Assembly: GCF_016616425.1 (NCBI RefSeq)
Contig: NZ_CP067101.1
Span: 4,526,001-4,590,000, forward strand
Direction: 5' to 3'
DNA length: 64,000 nt
From: Bradyrhizobium diazoefficiens
GTDB lineage: Bacteria; Pseudomonadota; Alphaproteobacteria; Rhizobiales; Xanthobacteraceae
Shown here in pieces: positions 17,045 to 26,535 of the stretch; position 1 is the first letter of the stretch; every line of letters begins with the position of its first letter. The position numbers and the translations under genes were made by a program. Under the pieces are notes generated by a model. It made no database searches. It had not been told where the DNA came from and saw nothing but the letters and a program-made list of their open reading frames with translations.

Positions 17045-18220
17045 ATGAAGGCGCTGGTTTGGCACGGCAAGGAAGACATCCGCTGCGACACCGTCACCGA
17101 CCCTGAGATCCAGGACCCGCGCGACGCCATCGTCAAGGTCACGAGCTGCGCCATCTGCGGATCCGACCTGCATCTCTTCCACAATTTCATCCCCGGCATG
17201 CTGCCCGGCGACATCATGGGCCACGAGACCATGGGCGAAGTGGTCGAGGTCGGCTCGGGCGTCAACGGCAAGCTGAAGAAGGGCGACCGCATCGTCGTGC
17301 CCTTCACCATCATTTGCGGCGAATGCGACCAGTGCAGGCGCGGCAATTTTTCCGTGTGCGAGACCACCAACCGCAAGCGTCACCTGGCCGACAAGGTGTT
17401 CGGACACACCACCGCAGGCCTGTTCGGCTACACGCATCTGACCGGCGGCTATCCGGGCGGCCAGGCCGAATATCTGCGCGTGCCCTTCGCCAACGCCACC
17501 CACATCAAGGTGCCCGCCGGCATCCCCGACGAGCAGTTGCTGTTTCTCAGCGACATCTTCCCGACCGGCTGGCAGGCCGCCGTGCAATGCGACATCGAGC
17601 CGACCGACACGGTCGCGATCTGGGGCTGTGGCCCGGTGGGGCAGATGGCAATCCGGAGCGCCATCCTGCTCGGTGCCAACCAGGTGATCGCGATCGACTG
17701 CTTGCCCGAACGCCTCAGCATGGCCGAGGCCGGCGGCGCCACCACGATCGATTTCGAGACCGAAAGCGTAGTGGAGCGGCTTCAGGAGCTGACCGACGGC
17801 AAGGGCCCGGAAAAATGCATCGATTGCGTCGGCATGGAGTCGCATGTGATGCCATCCCTGCCCGACACCCTGCTCGACCGCGCCAAGCAGATGGTGATGG
17901 CCGAGAGCGACCGGCCCCACGTGTTGCGCGAGATGATCTATGTCTGCCGGCCCGGCGGCATCATCTCGGTGGCGGGCGTGTATAGCGGCCTGTCCGACAT
18001 GCTCCCGATGGGCGCCTTCATGAACAAGGGGCTGACGATGCGCACCGGCCAGACCCACGTCAACCGCTGGACCGACGACCTGCTCCGCCGCATCGAAGAA
18101 GGCGAGATCGATCCGTCCTTCGTCATCACCCACACCGTACCGCTCAGCGAGGGACCCGAGATGTACCAGGTGTTTCGCGACAAGCGCGATTCCTGCGTCA
18201 AGGTCGTGCTGAAGCCCTGA
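17045..18220 (+). CDS. Zinc-dependent alcohol dehydrogenase (formaldehyde [17 protein letters not shown])
   Basis: A 391-aa medium-chain dehydrogenase. Catalytic zinc ligands are seen in CAICGSDLH and GHETMG, structural zinc cysteines in [15 protein letters not shown] (about residues 97-111), and the Rossmann loop in [10 protein letters not shown] (about 198). The insert [19 protein letters not shown] is typical of the glutathione-independent formaldehyde dehydrogenase/dismutase-like subgroup. An AGGACGGAAG ribosome site precedes the ATG. It is followed after 11 bases by a membrane protein gene, suggesting an operon with the amylase gene. Confidence 0.88.
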   Translation: MKALVWHGKEDIRCDTVTDPEIQDPRDAIVKVTSCAICGSDLHLFHNFIPGMLPGDIMGHETMGEVVEVGSGVNGKLKKGDRIVVPFTIICGECDQCRRGNFSVCETTNRKRHLADKVFGHTTAGLFGYTHLTGGYPGGQAEYLRVPFANATHIKVPAGIPDEQLLFLSDIFPTGWQAAVQCDIEPTDTVAIWGCGPVGQMAIRSAILLGANQVIAIDCLPERLSMAEAGGATTIDFETESVVERLQELTDGKGPEKCIDCVGMESHVMPSLPDTLLDRAKQMVMAESDRPHVLREMIYVCRPGGIISVAGVYSGLSDMLPMGAFMNKGLTMRTGQTHVNRWTDDLLRRIEEGEIDPSFVITHTVPLSEGPEMYQVFRDKRDSCVKVVLKP

Positions 18221-18231
18221 AGGAGCAAGCC

Positions 18232-18801
18232 ATGTTTCATTTCTCCAACATCGTGCGCACCAAAGGCGATCCCAAAATCGTCGAGGGCGGGCCGAGCCTC
18301 AAGCAGCCCGCGGACCAGCTGGCGCGTGCGCTCGGCTGGTTCAGCATCGGCCTCGGCGTCTTCGAATTGTTCGCGCCGAGGCGCGTCACCGAAACGCTGG
18401 GCATGGAAGGCCATGAGACACTGGTGCGCGCCTTCGGAGTCCGCGAGATCCTGACCGGGATCATGTCGCTGTCGGTCGAGAAGAATGCCGGCCTGTGGGC
18501 CCGCGTCGGCGGCGACGGCCTCGATGCCGCCGCGCTGCTGTCGGGGCTGACGGCCGACAATCCCAAGAAGGGCAACATCGCGCTGGCTCTGCTGACGGTC
18601 GGCGGCATCGCCGCGCTCGACTACCGCACCGCGCAGGACACCAGGCCGCAACGGCCACCGCGCGACGCACGGCGCAAGCTCTATCCCCGCCGCAGCGGCT
18701 TTCCGAAAGGAATCGAGAGCGTCCGAACCGCGGCGAGGCAGATCGCAGCTCTCGCTCGGCCAAACGAGATGAAGCAGGGTGATGCGCGTGGAGTCCCGTG
18801 A
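18232..18801 (+). CDS. Membrane protein, unknown function (189 aa)
   Basis: About three weak membrane segments (ALGWFSIGLGVFELFAP, FGVREILTGIMSLSV, GNIALALLTVGGIAALDYR), then a basic C-terminal tail. Similar N-terminal regions occur in proteins annotated cyclase/dehydrase in rhizobia. It sits between the alcohol dehydrogenase and the GH13 gene, overlapping the latter by about 20 bases, so the three are likely co-expressed. Confidence 0.6.
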   Translation: MFHFSNIVRTKGDPKIVEGGPSLKQPADQLARALGWFSIGLGVFELFAPRRVTETLGMEGHETLVRAFGVREILTGIMSLSVEKNAGLWARVGGDGLDAAALLSGLTADNPKKGNIALALLTVGGIAALDYRTAQDTRPQRPPRDARRKLYPRRSGFPKGIESVRTAARQIAALARPNEMKQGDARGVP

Positions 18802-20386
18802 CGAAACTCGGTGGTGGAAATCCGCCGTCATCTACGAGATTGCTCTGATCTCCTTCCAGGACTCCAACGGCGACGGCAAGGGCGACCTCGCCGGACTCAT
18901 GTCGCGTATCGACTATCTGAAGTGGCTCGGCGTCGACGCAGTGTGGCTGACGCCGATCTACAAGAGTCCATTCCGCGACCTCGGCTATGACATCTCCGAC
19001 TATTGCGCGATCCATCCCGCCTTCGGCAGCCTCGACGATTTCGATCGCATGATCGAAGCGCTGCACACCGCCGGCATCCGGCTCATCCTCGACCTCGTCC
19101 CCAATCACACCTCAAACGATCATGCATGGTTCGTCGAGAGCTCGAGTTCGCGCAACAGCGCCAAGGCCGATTGGTACATCTGGGCTGACGCTGCCGAGAA
19201 CGGAGGGCCGCCCAACAACTGGCTGAGCCGCTTCGGCGGCAGCGGCTGGGAATGGTGCGAAGCGCGGCGGCAATATTACTATCATTCCTTCCTGGTCGAG
19301 CAGCCCGATCTCAATTGGCGCAATCCCGCCGTGCGCACTGCGATCGCCGACGTCATGCGCTTCTGGCTCGACCGTGGCGTCGACGGCTTTCGCGTAGATG
19401 CCAGCGCCGTCCTGATCAAGGACGCGCTACTGCGCGACAATCCGCCGAACCCGCAAGCGAAGGGCAAGCCGCCGCCGCAGCGGCATACGCCGGTGTTTAC
19501 CGACGACCGGCCGGAGACGATGGATTGCATCGAATTCATCCGGGAGGTGATCGACGGCTATCCCGGACGAGTGCTGTGCGGCGAGGTCCAGGGCAAGATC
19601 GACCGCATCGGTCACTTCTACGGCGACGATCGGCCGCGTCTGCATTTGCCGCTGAATTACGCGTTGCTCGACTCGCAATGGGACGCGCTGTCCCTGCAAG
19701 CAACCATTGAGGCATATTTCAACGCCATTCCGGAGCATGCCTGGCCGGTCTGGGTCGTCGGCGGCCACGACAAGCAGCGGATCGCGAGCAAGATCGGCGC
19801 TGCGCAGATACGCGTGTTGGCGATGCTGCTGATGACGCTGCAGGGGACGCCGTTCTTCTTCATGGGCGACGAAATCGGCCGCAAGCGCGTTTCCATTCCC
19901 TCCGACCGCGTCCGCGATCCCTTCGAGAAACTCGTGCCGGGCTACGGACTGTGCCGCGACCCCGAGCGCGCACCGATGCGGTGGGATGACAGCCGCCATG
20001 GCGGCTTCACCACGGGCGAGCCGTGGCTGCCGATGGAGCCGCCTGATGGTGCGCCCAACGTGACCGGGCAGCAGCGCGACGGGGGCTCGGTCCTCGCACT
20101 GTTTCGTGCACTGATGGCCCTGCGGCGCAAGCATGCATGCCTGCGCGAGGGCGGTTACGAGCCGCTGCGCTCTCGGAACGATGTCCTTGCCTACAAGCGC
20201 ACGGACGGCGGGAACGGTTTTCTGGTCATACTCAACCTCGCCGCCGAGCCGCGAAAATGGCATTGGCAGGGTCGCGGATGCCTGCTGATGTCGACGCATC
20301 TGGACTTGCCGTCAGAGCCATTGCCGGACGCGTCGATCCTGCTCCGAGGCAATGAAGGCGTGATCATCGCCCTCGAGGCCCGATGA
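18782..20386 (+). CDS. Alpha-glucosidase / trehalose synthase-like GH13 enzyme
   Basis: A 534-aa glycoside hydrolase family 13 enzyme, cytosolic (no signal peptide). Domain A starts WWKSAVIYEIALISFQDSNG. Conserved regions: LDLVPNHTS, the nucleophile Asp in GVDGFRVDA, the acid Glu in LCGEVQG and the third Asp in VVGGHDKQ. It resembles oligo-1,6-glucosidase, sucrose/trehalose hydrolase and trehalose synthase, and these cannot be separated by eye. GTG at 18779 is an alternative start. The overlap with the upstream gene suggests translational coupling. Confidence 0.86.
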   Translation: MRVESRDETRWWKSAVIYEIALISFQDSNGDGKGDLAGLMSRIDYLKWLGVDAVWLTPIYKSPFRDLGYDISDYCAIHPAFGSLDDFDRMIEALHTAGIRLILDLVPNHTSNDHAWFVESSSSRNSAKADWYIWADAAENGGPPNNWLSRFGGSGWEWCEARRQYYYHSFLVEQPDLNWRNPAVRTAIADVMRFWLDRGVDGFRVDASAVLIKDALLRDNPPNPQAKGKPPPQRHTPVFTDDRPETMDCIEFIREVIDGYPGRVLCGEVQGKIDRIGHFYGDDRPRLHLPLNYALLDSQWDALSLQATIEAYFNAIPEHAWPVWVVGGHDKQRIASKIGAAQIRVLAMLLMTLQGTPFFFMGDEIGRKRVSIPSDRVRDPFEKLVPGYGLCRDPERAPMRWDDSRHGGFTTGEPWLPMEPPDGAPNVTGQQRDGGSVLALFRALMALRRKHACLREGGYEPLRSRNDVLAYKRTDGGNGFLVILNLAAEPRKWHWQGRGCLLMSTHLDLPSEPLPDASILLRGNEGVIIALEAR

Positions 20387-20470
20387 GGGGCCAAAGGAAC
20401 CATCCGCGCGCCAGCGAGTCTGATCAACGCCTCCGACGTCCCCCCGCGGAGGCAGACTGCACGGAACCGC

Positions 20471-20509
20471 AGCCCCGGCGCTCGCCGCCCCCCTTCAGGC
20501 GCCGGGGCT
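20471..20509. terminator. GC-rich hairpin between the GH13 and CsbD genes
   Basis: Perfect 11-base arms, AGCCCCGGCGC (20471-20481) and GCGCCGGGGCT (20499-20509), with a 17-base loop. It lies 85 bases past the GH13 stop and 33 bases before the CsbD start. No T-run follows, so it may be an RNA-stabilising or Rho-related structure rather than a classic terminator. Confidence 0.45.
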
Positions 20510-20541
20510 AGCGGCGTGAGCTTGCAGGTTGGAGACAGCTC

Positions 20542-20721
20542 ATGAGCAGAACCAAGAGACTCCAGCAACGGATCGTCGGCAAGACCAGGCAGGCTGTCGG
20601 CGAGATCATCGGCGACCAGGATCTTCACGATGAGGGCAAGGCGCAAGCCGAGCGCGGCGGGGACGAGCAGGACAAGCCAAGCCAGCTCAATCCGCTAAAG
20701 AAGCTCAAGCAGCTGACGTGA
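20542..20721 (+). CDS. CsbD family stress protein (59 aa)
   Basis: A short hydrophilic protein. It reads RIVGKTRQAVGEIIGDQDLH followed by DEGKAQAERGG, the hallmark KxKEAxGxxxGDxxLxxEGKA pattern of CsbD/YjbJ proteins, which are abundant under general stress in bacteria. A GGAG ribosome site lies seven bases before the ATG. The C-terminus is charged. Placement after an osmolyte-type GH13 enzyme suits a stress-response locus. Confidence 0.85.
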   Translation: MSRTKRLQQRIVGKTRQAVGEIIGDQDLHDEGKAQAERGGDEQDKPSQLNPLKKLKQLT

Positions 20722-20932
20722 ACGCTGGGCCGCGATCAGTTCCTCCCGATACAAAGCGGGGCGCTGACCGCGGACGACGGCGTTCGCCCTGAATCACTGC
20801 CGCCGAGCTCGGTCTGATCAGCAGCAGCTTCTCGACCATCGTCAGCCAGCTTCTCGCCGCCCGCATCGGCCGCGATGCCGCGGCCGACTGGATGACGGTT
20901 GCCGCCATCACGTCAACTGAGCGGATCGCACC

Positions 20933-21541
20933 CTACTCCCGCCAGAACTCAGCAAGCTCCTCCGCCGTCACCAGATCGACCTGGCCGTGGAAGCGAGTCC
21001 GGTACATCGTCATGAGCGCGTCGTGGCCGACGTCGGACGAGCTGCACAGCGCGTCCTCGACGATGACGACCCTGAAGCCGAGATCGACGGCGCTCAGGAC
21101 CGTCGAGAGCACGCAGACGTCCGTCTCTGCGCCTGATATCACGACCGTGCCGACATTCTTGTCGATCAGCAGGCTCGCGAGGGCGGGATTGCTGAACGCG
21201 GAATAGGCCGGCTTATCGATCACGGCAGCCGGCGGAACGAACTTGGTCAGGGCCGGCACGAGTTCGAGAGCGGATGGCGGCAGATGCCTGCGGGTCGCCC
21301 GGCTCCAGCGATGAAAATAGCTTTGCCATTGGCCGGGCCGATCGGCCGGATCCTGCGGCGTGATGAAGCGCGTGAAGATCGTTCTGGCCTGGCGACGCGA
21401 AACGATCGAGACGATCGCCGGCAGGACCCGTTCCATCCACGGCGTCGCCCACAGACCGCCGGGGGCGAAGATGTTCTGCATGTCGATGCAGAGGTGAACG
21501 GCATCCCTGATCTCGGCAACCTGCGACGCGCTGTCCCTCAT
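20933..21541 (-). CDS. Isochorismatase-family cysteine hydrolase
   Basis: A 202-aa hydrolase of the isochorismatase/nicotinamidase superfamily. The catalytic triad is seen as Asp in LCIDMQNIF (about residue 20), Lys in IDKPAYSAF (about 108) and Cys in GAETDVCVLST (about 142), with the preceding cis-peptide region ISGAE. It is probably an amidase or nicotinamidase-like enzyme; the substrate is unknown. It is on the same strand as the downstream-facing ABC operon but 180 bases beyond its end, so it is probably transcribed separately. Confidence 0.87.
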   Translation of the reverse strand: MRDSASQVAEIRDAVHLCIDMQNIFAPGGLWATPWMERVLPAIVSIVSRRQARTIFTRFITPQDPADRPGQWQSYFHRWSRATRRHLPPSALELVPALTKFVPPAAVIDKPAYSAFSNPALASLLIDKNVGTVVISGAETDVCVLSTVLSAVDLGFRVVIVEDALCSSSDVGHDALMTMYRTRFHGQVDLVTAEELAEFWRE

Positions 21542-21721
21542 CGTTCTCCACCGTCAGCCTCACCACTCCCGACGTCACTTAATGTCGGCGTGGCAAATTC
21601 AGCCGACAGAATGCGACGGCAGAGGCATTGGTTCCCCGAGGCCAATTTTACCTGTTCCGTAGCAGGATGCTACGCCTGTCGTCCCGATCAATAGTTGCGC
21701 TTCACACGTACGCGGCGCCTC

Positions 21722-22507
21722 TTACGAATTCTTCCGCTGTCTTGCGCTTGCGAACAGCACCAGCATGAAGGAGGCCGCTGTCATCAGCGTCGAGATCGCC
21801 GCGATGGTCGGATCGATCTCGTCGCGGAGCGCGGTGAACATGCGCTTGGTCAGCGGCTGGTATTGGCCGCCGGAGATGAATAGCGCGACGATAGTCTCAT
21901 CCATCGCGGAGATGAAGGCGAAGATGCCGCCCGCAGCGACACTCGACTTGATCTGCGGCAGCGTCACCGCGAAGAAGCTGCGCAGGCGGTTCATGCCGAG
22001 GCTGCGCGCCACCATCTCCTGGGCCGGGTCGAAGCTCTGCAGCCCCGCGAGCACCGAGATGACGACGTAAGGCAATCCCAGCATCACATTCGCCAGCACG
22101 AGGCCGGGCATGGTGGCGACCAGGCCGACCTTGGCATAGACGAAGAAGATGCCGACCGCGGTAATGATGATCGGCACCACCAGCGGCAGCAGCAGCGCCA
22201 TGTGGATCACACGCATGATGCGCAGCTTCGATTGGCTGATGGCGTAGGCGGCGGCCACCCCACACGGCGTCGCGATCAGGACGGTCAGGACCGCGACCGT
22301 CAGCGTCACCTGCGTCGCCTGCATCCAGGCCGGGTTGGCGAAATATTGCTGATACCAGCGCAGCGAGAAGGACGGCGGCGGGAAGGTCAGGAAGCGCGCG
22401 CTGGAGAACGAGATCGGCACGATGATCAGGACCGGCAGGATCAGATAGACGAGCACCAGCGCGCTAGTCACGTAGAGAACGATGCGTGCGGGCGAGGTGC
22501 GCGTCAT
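21722..22507 (-). CDS. ABC transporter permease, PotC-type
   Basis: A 261-aa inner-membrane permease with six predicted helices and the EAA loop QEMVARSLGMNRLRSFFAV (about residues 160-180), typical of spermidine/putrescine-type importers. Its ATG overlaps the stop of the upstream permease gene as ATGA. It is the last gene of the operon running from 27633 down to 21722. Confidence 0.9.
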   Translation of the reverse strand: MTRTSPARIVLYVTSALVLVYLILPVLIIVPISFSSARFLTFPPPSFSLRWYQQYFANPAWMQATQVTLTVAVLTVLIATPCGVAAAYAISQSKLRIMRVIHMALLLPLVVPIIITAVGIFFVYAKVGLVATMPGLVLANVMLGLPYVVISVLAGLQSFDPAQEMVARSLGMNRLRSFFAVTLPQIKSSVAAGGIFAFISAMDETIVALFISGGQYQPLTKRMFTALRDEIDPTIAAISTLMTAASFMLVLFASARQRKNS

Positions 22508-23373
22508 TTCTGCCCCAACACGCGATCGAGCGAGATGAAGCGGCTGACGACGAAGAAGATCGCGAGCACGCTCAGAAGCAGCACCACCGCGACTGCACTT
22601 GCAGCGCCGAACTGGTTGTAGAGCTCGACATTGCGGCTCACCAGCATCGATACCATCACGGTGCGGCCGCCGCCCAGCAATTCCGGCGTGATGTAGAAGC
22701 CGAGGCAGAGCACGAACACCATGGTGCAGCCCGCGAGCACGCCCGGCAGTGACAGCGGCAGAAACACGCGGACAAACGTCAGCGACGGGCTCGCGCCTAG
22801 GCTGGCGCCGGCCTGCATCAGGTCGTTCGGAATTTTCTGCATGGTGGCGTAGAGCGGCAGCACCATGAAGGGCAACAGGATATGCACGGTCGCAACCACC
22901 GTGCCGAAGGTGTTGTGGACCAGCGCGAGCGGCTCTGAAATCAGTTCGAGATAGCGCAGGAACTGGTTGATCACGCCGCTGCGCTGAAGCAGTACCAGCC
23001 AGGCATAGGCGCGCACCAGCACGCTGGTCCAGAATGGCAGCACGACCAGCGACAGGATGAGAATGCTCCAGCCTTTCGGCAACGTGTTGGCGAGATAAGC
23101 CACGGGATAGCCGAGCAGCAGCGCGATCAGGGTGACCGCGAGGCTGATTTCGAAGGTCAGCGCGAAGCTGCGCCAGTAGATGTCTTCGGTGAAGACGCGG
23201 CGATAATTCACCAGCGTGAAGCCGTCATGATAGATCGACTGCCAAGCGAGCCAGCCGACCGGCAGCACGATCAGAGCCAGGATCACCAGCAGCGCCGGCG
23301 ACACCAATGCCAGCATCAGGCCGTTTTCGCGGCGCTGATGCCTCTCGGAGAGATCTGGCACGGATGTCCTCAA
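22504..23373 (-). CDS. ABC transporter permease, PotB-type
   Basis: A 289-aa permease with a long first helix (LALVSPALLVILALIVLPVG) and five more. The EAA loop is DLMQAGASLGASPSLTFVRV (about residues 190-210). It pairs with the PotC-type permease to form the channel. The start is uncertain: TTG at 23373 or GTG at 23361. It is separated by 12 bases from the binding-protein gene. Confidence 0.9.
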   Translation of the reverse strand: MRTSVPDLSERHQRRENGLMLALVSPALLVILALIVLPVGWLAWQSIYHDGFTLVNYRRVFTEDIYWRSFALTFEISLAVTLIALLLGYPVAYLANTLPKGWSILILSLVVLPFWTSVLVRAYAWLVLLQRSGVINQFLRYLELISEPLALVHNTFGTVVATVHILLPFMVLPLYATMQKIPNDLMQAGASLGASPSLTFVRVFLPLSLPGVLAGCTMVFVLCLGFYITPELLGGGRTVMVSMLVSRNVELYNQFGAASAVAVVLLLSVLAIFFVVSRFISLDRVLGQK

Positions 23374-23385
23374 CGCTAGCCTCGC

Positions 23386-24435
23386 TCACTTCTGCATGAA
23401 CGACGCCCAGCGCTTCTCGGCGGCCTCGCCCGCGGGCGACGACCACCAGGCGTAAGACATCAGCGCTTGCTTGGCCGCATTGGCCGGCTCGCTCGGCAAT
23501 TGCGCGGCACGCTCGGGCTTGATCACGCCTGTCTCGAACGCGTTAGGATTGCCCGGGCCGTAATCGATGTGGAGCGGAAGGTTGGCCTGGTGCACGGGAT
23601 CGACCGCCTCGTTGAGGAACTTCACCGCTGTGGCAAGATTCGGCGCGCCCTTGAGGATACAGAGCGAGGTGCTCTGCAGGATCCCCTGGTTGTAGGTGAA
23701 GGCGACCTTGGCACCTTCCTTGGCCACCGCGCTGACGCGGCCGTTCCACGCCATCTCCATATCGACTTCGCCGTCATTGAGAAGCTGCGCCGACTGCGCG
23801 CCCGAGGTCCACCACACCGTGATGTGCGGCTTGATCTCGTCCAGCTTCTTGAAGGCGCGGTCGACGTCGAGCGGGTAGAGCTTGTCGGGTGCGACGCCGT
23901 CGGCCATCAGCGCCGCCTCGAGCGTGGCGATCGGATGATTGCGCAGCGCGCGGCGGCCGGGGAATTTCTTCACGTCCCAGAAGTCCGCCCAGCTGTTCGG
24001 CGCATCCTTCGGAAAGGTCTTCTGGCTGTAGGCCAGCACGCTGGAATAGAATTCGTAGGAGACGGAGTAAGGACTGCGATACGCCTCCGGCATCGCCGCT
24101 GCGTTCGGGATCTTCGAGAAGTCGAGCTTCTCGATCAGCCCCTGCTCGCCGCCGCGCAGGCAATAGCCGGTCGGCGTGTCGACGACGTCCCAGATCGGCT
24201 TGCCGCTGCTCACTTGCGTCTTGATCGCCGGCCAGGCGTCCGGAATCGAGTCCTGGTTGATGGTGATGCCGAGCTTCTTGGCGGAGGGATCGAGGATCGC
24301 CACCGTCTGCGCCTGCTGATAGGCGCCGCCTTGCGAGACGAAGGTGATCTGCTCGGCGGCATACGCCGCGGTGCCGCTGAGCGCGATTGCACCCAGCAGT
24401 GTGCAACCCAATCCGGAATTCCGTATCGTATTCAT
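23386..24435 (-). CDS. Periplasmic solute-binding protein of PotABCD-type transporter
   Basis: A 349-aa extracellular binding protein (family 1/PotD type). The signal peptide (about residues 1-27, ALSGTAAYA) is followed by EQITFVSQGGAYQQAQT. Middle blocks VDTPTGYCLRGGEQGLIEK and AWNGRVSAVAKEGAKVAFTY are typical of putrescine/spermidine or opine-type binding proteins. A strong GGAGGAG site precedes the ATG. The ligand is inferred to be an amine or amino-acid derivative because of the neighbouring oxidase. Confidence 0.88.
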   Translation of the reverse strand: MNTIRNSGLGCTLLGAIALSGTAAYAAEQITFVSQGGAYQQAQTVAILDPSAKKLGITINQDSIPDAWPAIKTQVSSGKPIWDVVDTPTGYCLRGGEQGLIEKLDFSKIPNAAAMPEAYRSPYSVSYEFYSSVLAYSQKTFPKDAPNSWADFWDVKKFPGRRALRNHPIATLEAALMADGVAPDKLYPLDVDRAFKKLDEIKPHITVWWTSGAQSAQLLNDGEVDMEMAWNGRVSAVAKEGAKVAFTYNQGILQSTSLCILKGAPNLATAVKFLNEAVDPVHQANLPLHIDYGPGNPNAFETGVIKPERAAQLPSEPANAAKQALMSYAWWSSPAGEAAEKRWASFMQK

Positions 24436-24459
24436 TCTCTCCTCCATCGCCAAAGTGAC

Positions 24460-25779
24460 CTACTGACCGATTGCATCGAGAAACTGGTACCAACCGGCGA
24501 CCATGCGCACGGCAGGCTCGCGCAACTGATAGAACGGAATCGTCTTCATGCGGCTGACATCGAGCAGACCGACCTCGGGCGTCTCGCCGCGCACGAAGGC
24601 GGCGAGATAGCGGCCCATCAGGCTCGACATCGCAACGCCGGCGCCATTGTAGCCCAGCGAGACCAGCGTGCGGTCGTCGAGCCGGCCGATATGCGGCACC
24701 GAGTCCAGCGTCATGCCGACCAGGCCCGACCATTTGTAGGCGAGCGGGACATCAACGAGATCGGGGAAGATGCTGACCATCGCCTTGTGGAGCCCGTCGA
24801 ACGCCGATTCGGAGTCCTGCTTGCCGAAGGCGCCGCGACCGCCGAAGATCACGCGGTTGTCGACCATCCGGAACCAGCGCATCATGCGCTTGGTCTCGGT
24901 GAAGGTGCGCCCCGTCGGCATGAGTTTTCCCGCGAGATTGCCGGCGAGCCGCTCGGTTGCAACCATGGCGCTGCGGAACGGGATCAGCGTACGCTGAAGA
25001 TGTGCGGTGGCGCTGGTCAGATCCGAATAGCTGTTGGTGGCGATGATCGCCTGTTTTGCGCGCACCGCGCCTTGCGGCGTCTCCGCGACGATGCCGCCGT
25101 TCTCGTGCCGGAGCCGCATCACAGGCGATTGCTGGAAGACGGGCACGCCGCGGCGCGCGACGCCGCCGGCGAGACCGCGCAGATAGTTCAGCGGATGGAT
25201 GCCGCCGGAGCCGGGATTGAGCACACCGCCGACGAAGACGCCGGAGCCGGTTTCGTCACGCACGCCGGTCTTGTCGAGGATGCGGACCTCGACGGAGCCC
25301 ATTTCGCGCGTCATCCAATTGGCTTCGTCGATCGCGGCTTTCAGTGTCGTCTCGTTGTGCGCGGCCTTGACCTGGCCGGTGCGGGTCAATGCCGCGCTGG
25401 TGATGTTGAATTCGCAGACGAGTTCCTCGACCATGTCGGTCGATTCATGCGCGATCTCGTACATGCGCCGCGCCATGGCGCGGCCATGCACGGCGTCGAT
25501 CTCGCGGAACGACACGCGGAATTTGGCGGTGATCACGCCGCCATTGCGGCCGCTCGCACCCCAGCCGGGACGGTTGGCCTCGATCACGACCGGCGACAGG
25601 CCGCTTTTGGCGATGTGGTGCGCCGCGGACAGGCCGGTGTAGCCCGCGCCGATGATCACCACATCCGCCTGTTGCTCGCAGGACAGCACGGGAAAGTCGC
25701 GCGGCGGCTCGGCCGTGGCTTCCCACAACGAGTTGGCCGATGGCAATGCGCGCCAGTCCTGTGTCATCGCCGCACTCAC
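24460..25779 (-). CDS. FAD-dependent amine/amino-acid oxidase (DadA/PuuB-like)
   Basis: A 439-aa oxidoreductase of the DAO family. The FAD-binding motif VVIIGAGYTGLSAAHHIAKS is at about residues 40-60, SGRNGGVI follows, and the C-terminal FAD contact is SLGYNGAGVAMSSLMG (about 390). It resembles gamma-glutamylputrescine oxidase (PuuB), oxidising the amine imported by the adjacent ABC system. GTG at 25779 or ATG at 25767 could be the start. It lies only four bases from the HAD gene. Confidence 0.85.
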   Translation of the reverse strand: MSAAMTQDWRALPSANSLWEATAEPPRDFPVLSCEQQADVVIIGAGYTGLSAAHHIAKSGLSPVVIEANRPGWGASGRNGGVITAKFRVSFREIDAVHGRAMARRMYEIAHESTDMVEELVCEFNITSAALTRTGQVKAAHNETTLKAAIDEANWMTREMGSVEVRILDKTGVRDETGSGVFVGGVLNPGSGGIHPLNYLRGLAGGVARRGVPVFQQSPVMRLRHENGGIVAETPQGAVRAKQAIIATNSYSDLTSATAHLQRTLIPFRSAMVATERLAGNLAGKLMPTGRTFTETKRMMRWFRMVDNRVIFGGRGAFGKQDSESAFDGLHKAMVSIFPDLVDVPLAYKWSGLVGMTLDSVPHIGRLDDRTLVSLGYNGAGVAMSSLMGRYLAAFVRGETPEVGLLDVSRMKTIPFYQLREPAVRMVAGWYQFLDAIGQ

Positions 25780-25783
25780 GGAT

Positions 25784-26500
25784 TTACGCCGCAGGCCCGA
25801 TGGCGGCGTCCGCGAGCGCCTTCAAGGTCGGATAATGGAAATCCGGCTTGGTCAGCGCCTCCACCGCCGGCGTGCCGCCGAAGCCGGCGATGCCCTGACG
25901 GCGCTCGATCCAGCACACCTTGTAGCCGAGCTTCCGCGCGATTCCGATGTCGTGGTACTGGCTCTGCGCGACGTGCAGTATGTCGCACTGCTTGTAGCCG
26001 AAGGCGGACTGGCGACCTTTGTTGTAGGCGAAGAACTCCGGGTTCGGTTTGGCCACCCCGGTGTCGTCGGCACACACCGTGTCGTCGAAGGGATCGCCAA
26101 GCGCGTGGGCATAGCAGGACAGCGCGACGCGATCCGCATTGGTCATCGCGACCAGGCGGAATTTGGTGCGCAGGCGCTTGAGCGCCTCGACCGAATCCGC
26201 GAACGGCCCCCAGCGCAGCACCGAGAGCTGGAACACGTCGCAGGCCGCATCGTCGGCGGGCAGTCGGAGCTCGTTGGCGAGATGGCGATAGACGTGGAAC
26301 ATCGCCTCGCTCGAGCGCCCGTAATGCTTGTCGCGGCCGCGCTTGTAGGGCTCGAAAATCTGGTCATCGCTAAGTTCGGCGGGCGTCTTGCCGGAGATCT
26401 TGCGCACCGCGGAGAGCACGCCCGTCTCGAAATCGATCAAGGTGCCGACGACGTCGAAGGTGAGAACCTTGAAATTGCTGAATGCGGCTTGGGTCGACAT
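25784..26500 (-). CDS. HAD hydrolase, type II haloacid [16 protein letters not shown]
   Basis: A 238-aa HAD-superfamily hydrolase. Nucleophile Asp in LTFDVVGTLIDFE (residues 14-26), Thr/Asn in VAMTNADRV (motif II), Lys in GVAKPNPEFFAY (motif III) and late acidic residues. It is the type II haloacid dehalogenase subgroup, many members of which act on other substrates. It is embedded between the ATPase and the oxidase gene of the uptake operon, so it may process a breakdown product of the imported compound. Confidence 0.84.
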   Translation of the reverse strand: MSTQAAFSNFKVLTFDVVGTLIDFETGVLSAVRKISGKTPAELSDDQIFEPYKRGRDKHYGRSSEAMFHVYRHLANELRLPADDAACDVFQLSVLRWGPFADSVEALKRLRTKFRLVAMTNADRVALSCYAHALGDPFDDTVCADDTGVAKPNPEFFAYNKGRQSAFGYKQCDILHVAQSQYHDIGIARKLGYKVCWIERRQGIAGFGGTPAVEALTKPDFHYPTLKALADAAIGPAA

Positions 26501-26535
26501 GTCAGTTTCTTCTCTCGGTTGGACAAGACTTGGGA

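Noticed and set aside
20722..20932. Plus-strand frame reading AAELGLISSSFSTIVSQLLA
   Set aside because: It looks somewhat protein-like and may be a relic, but no start, stop or family could be assigned.
23467..26181. 904-codon plus-strand open frame
   Set aside because: Antisense shadow of the binding protein, oxidase and HAD genes; composition is not protein-like and there is no domain.
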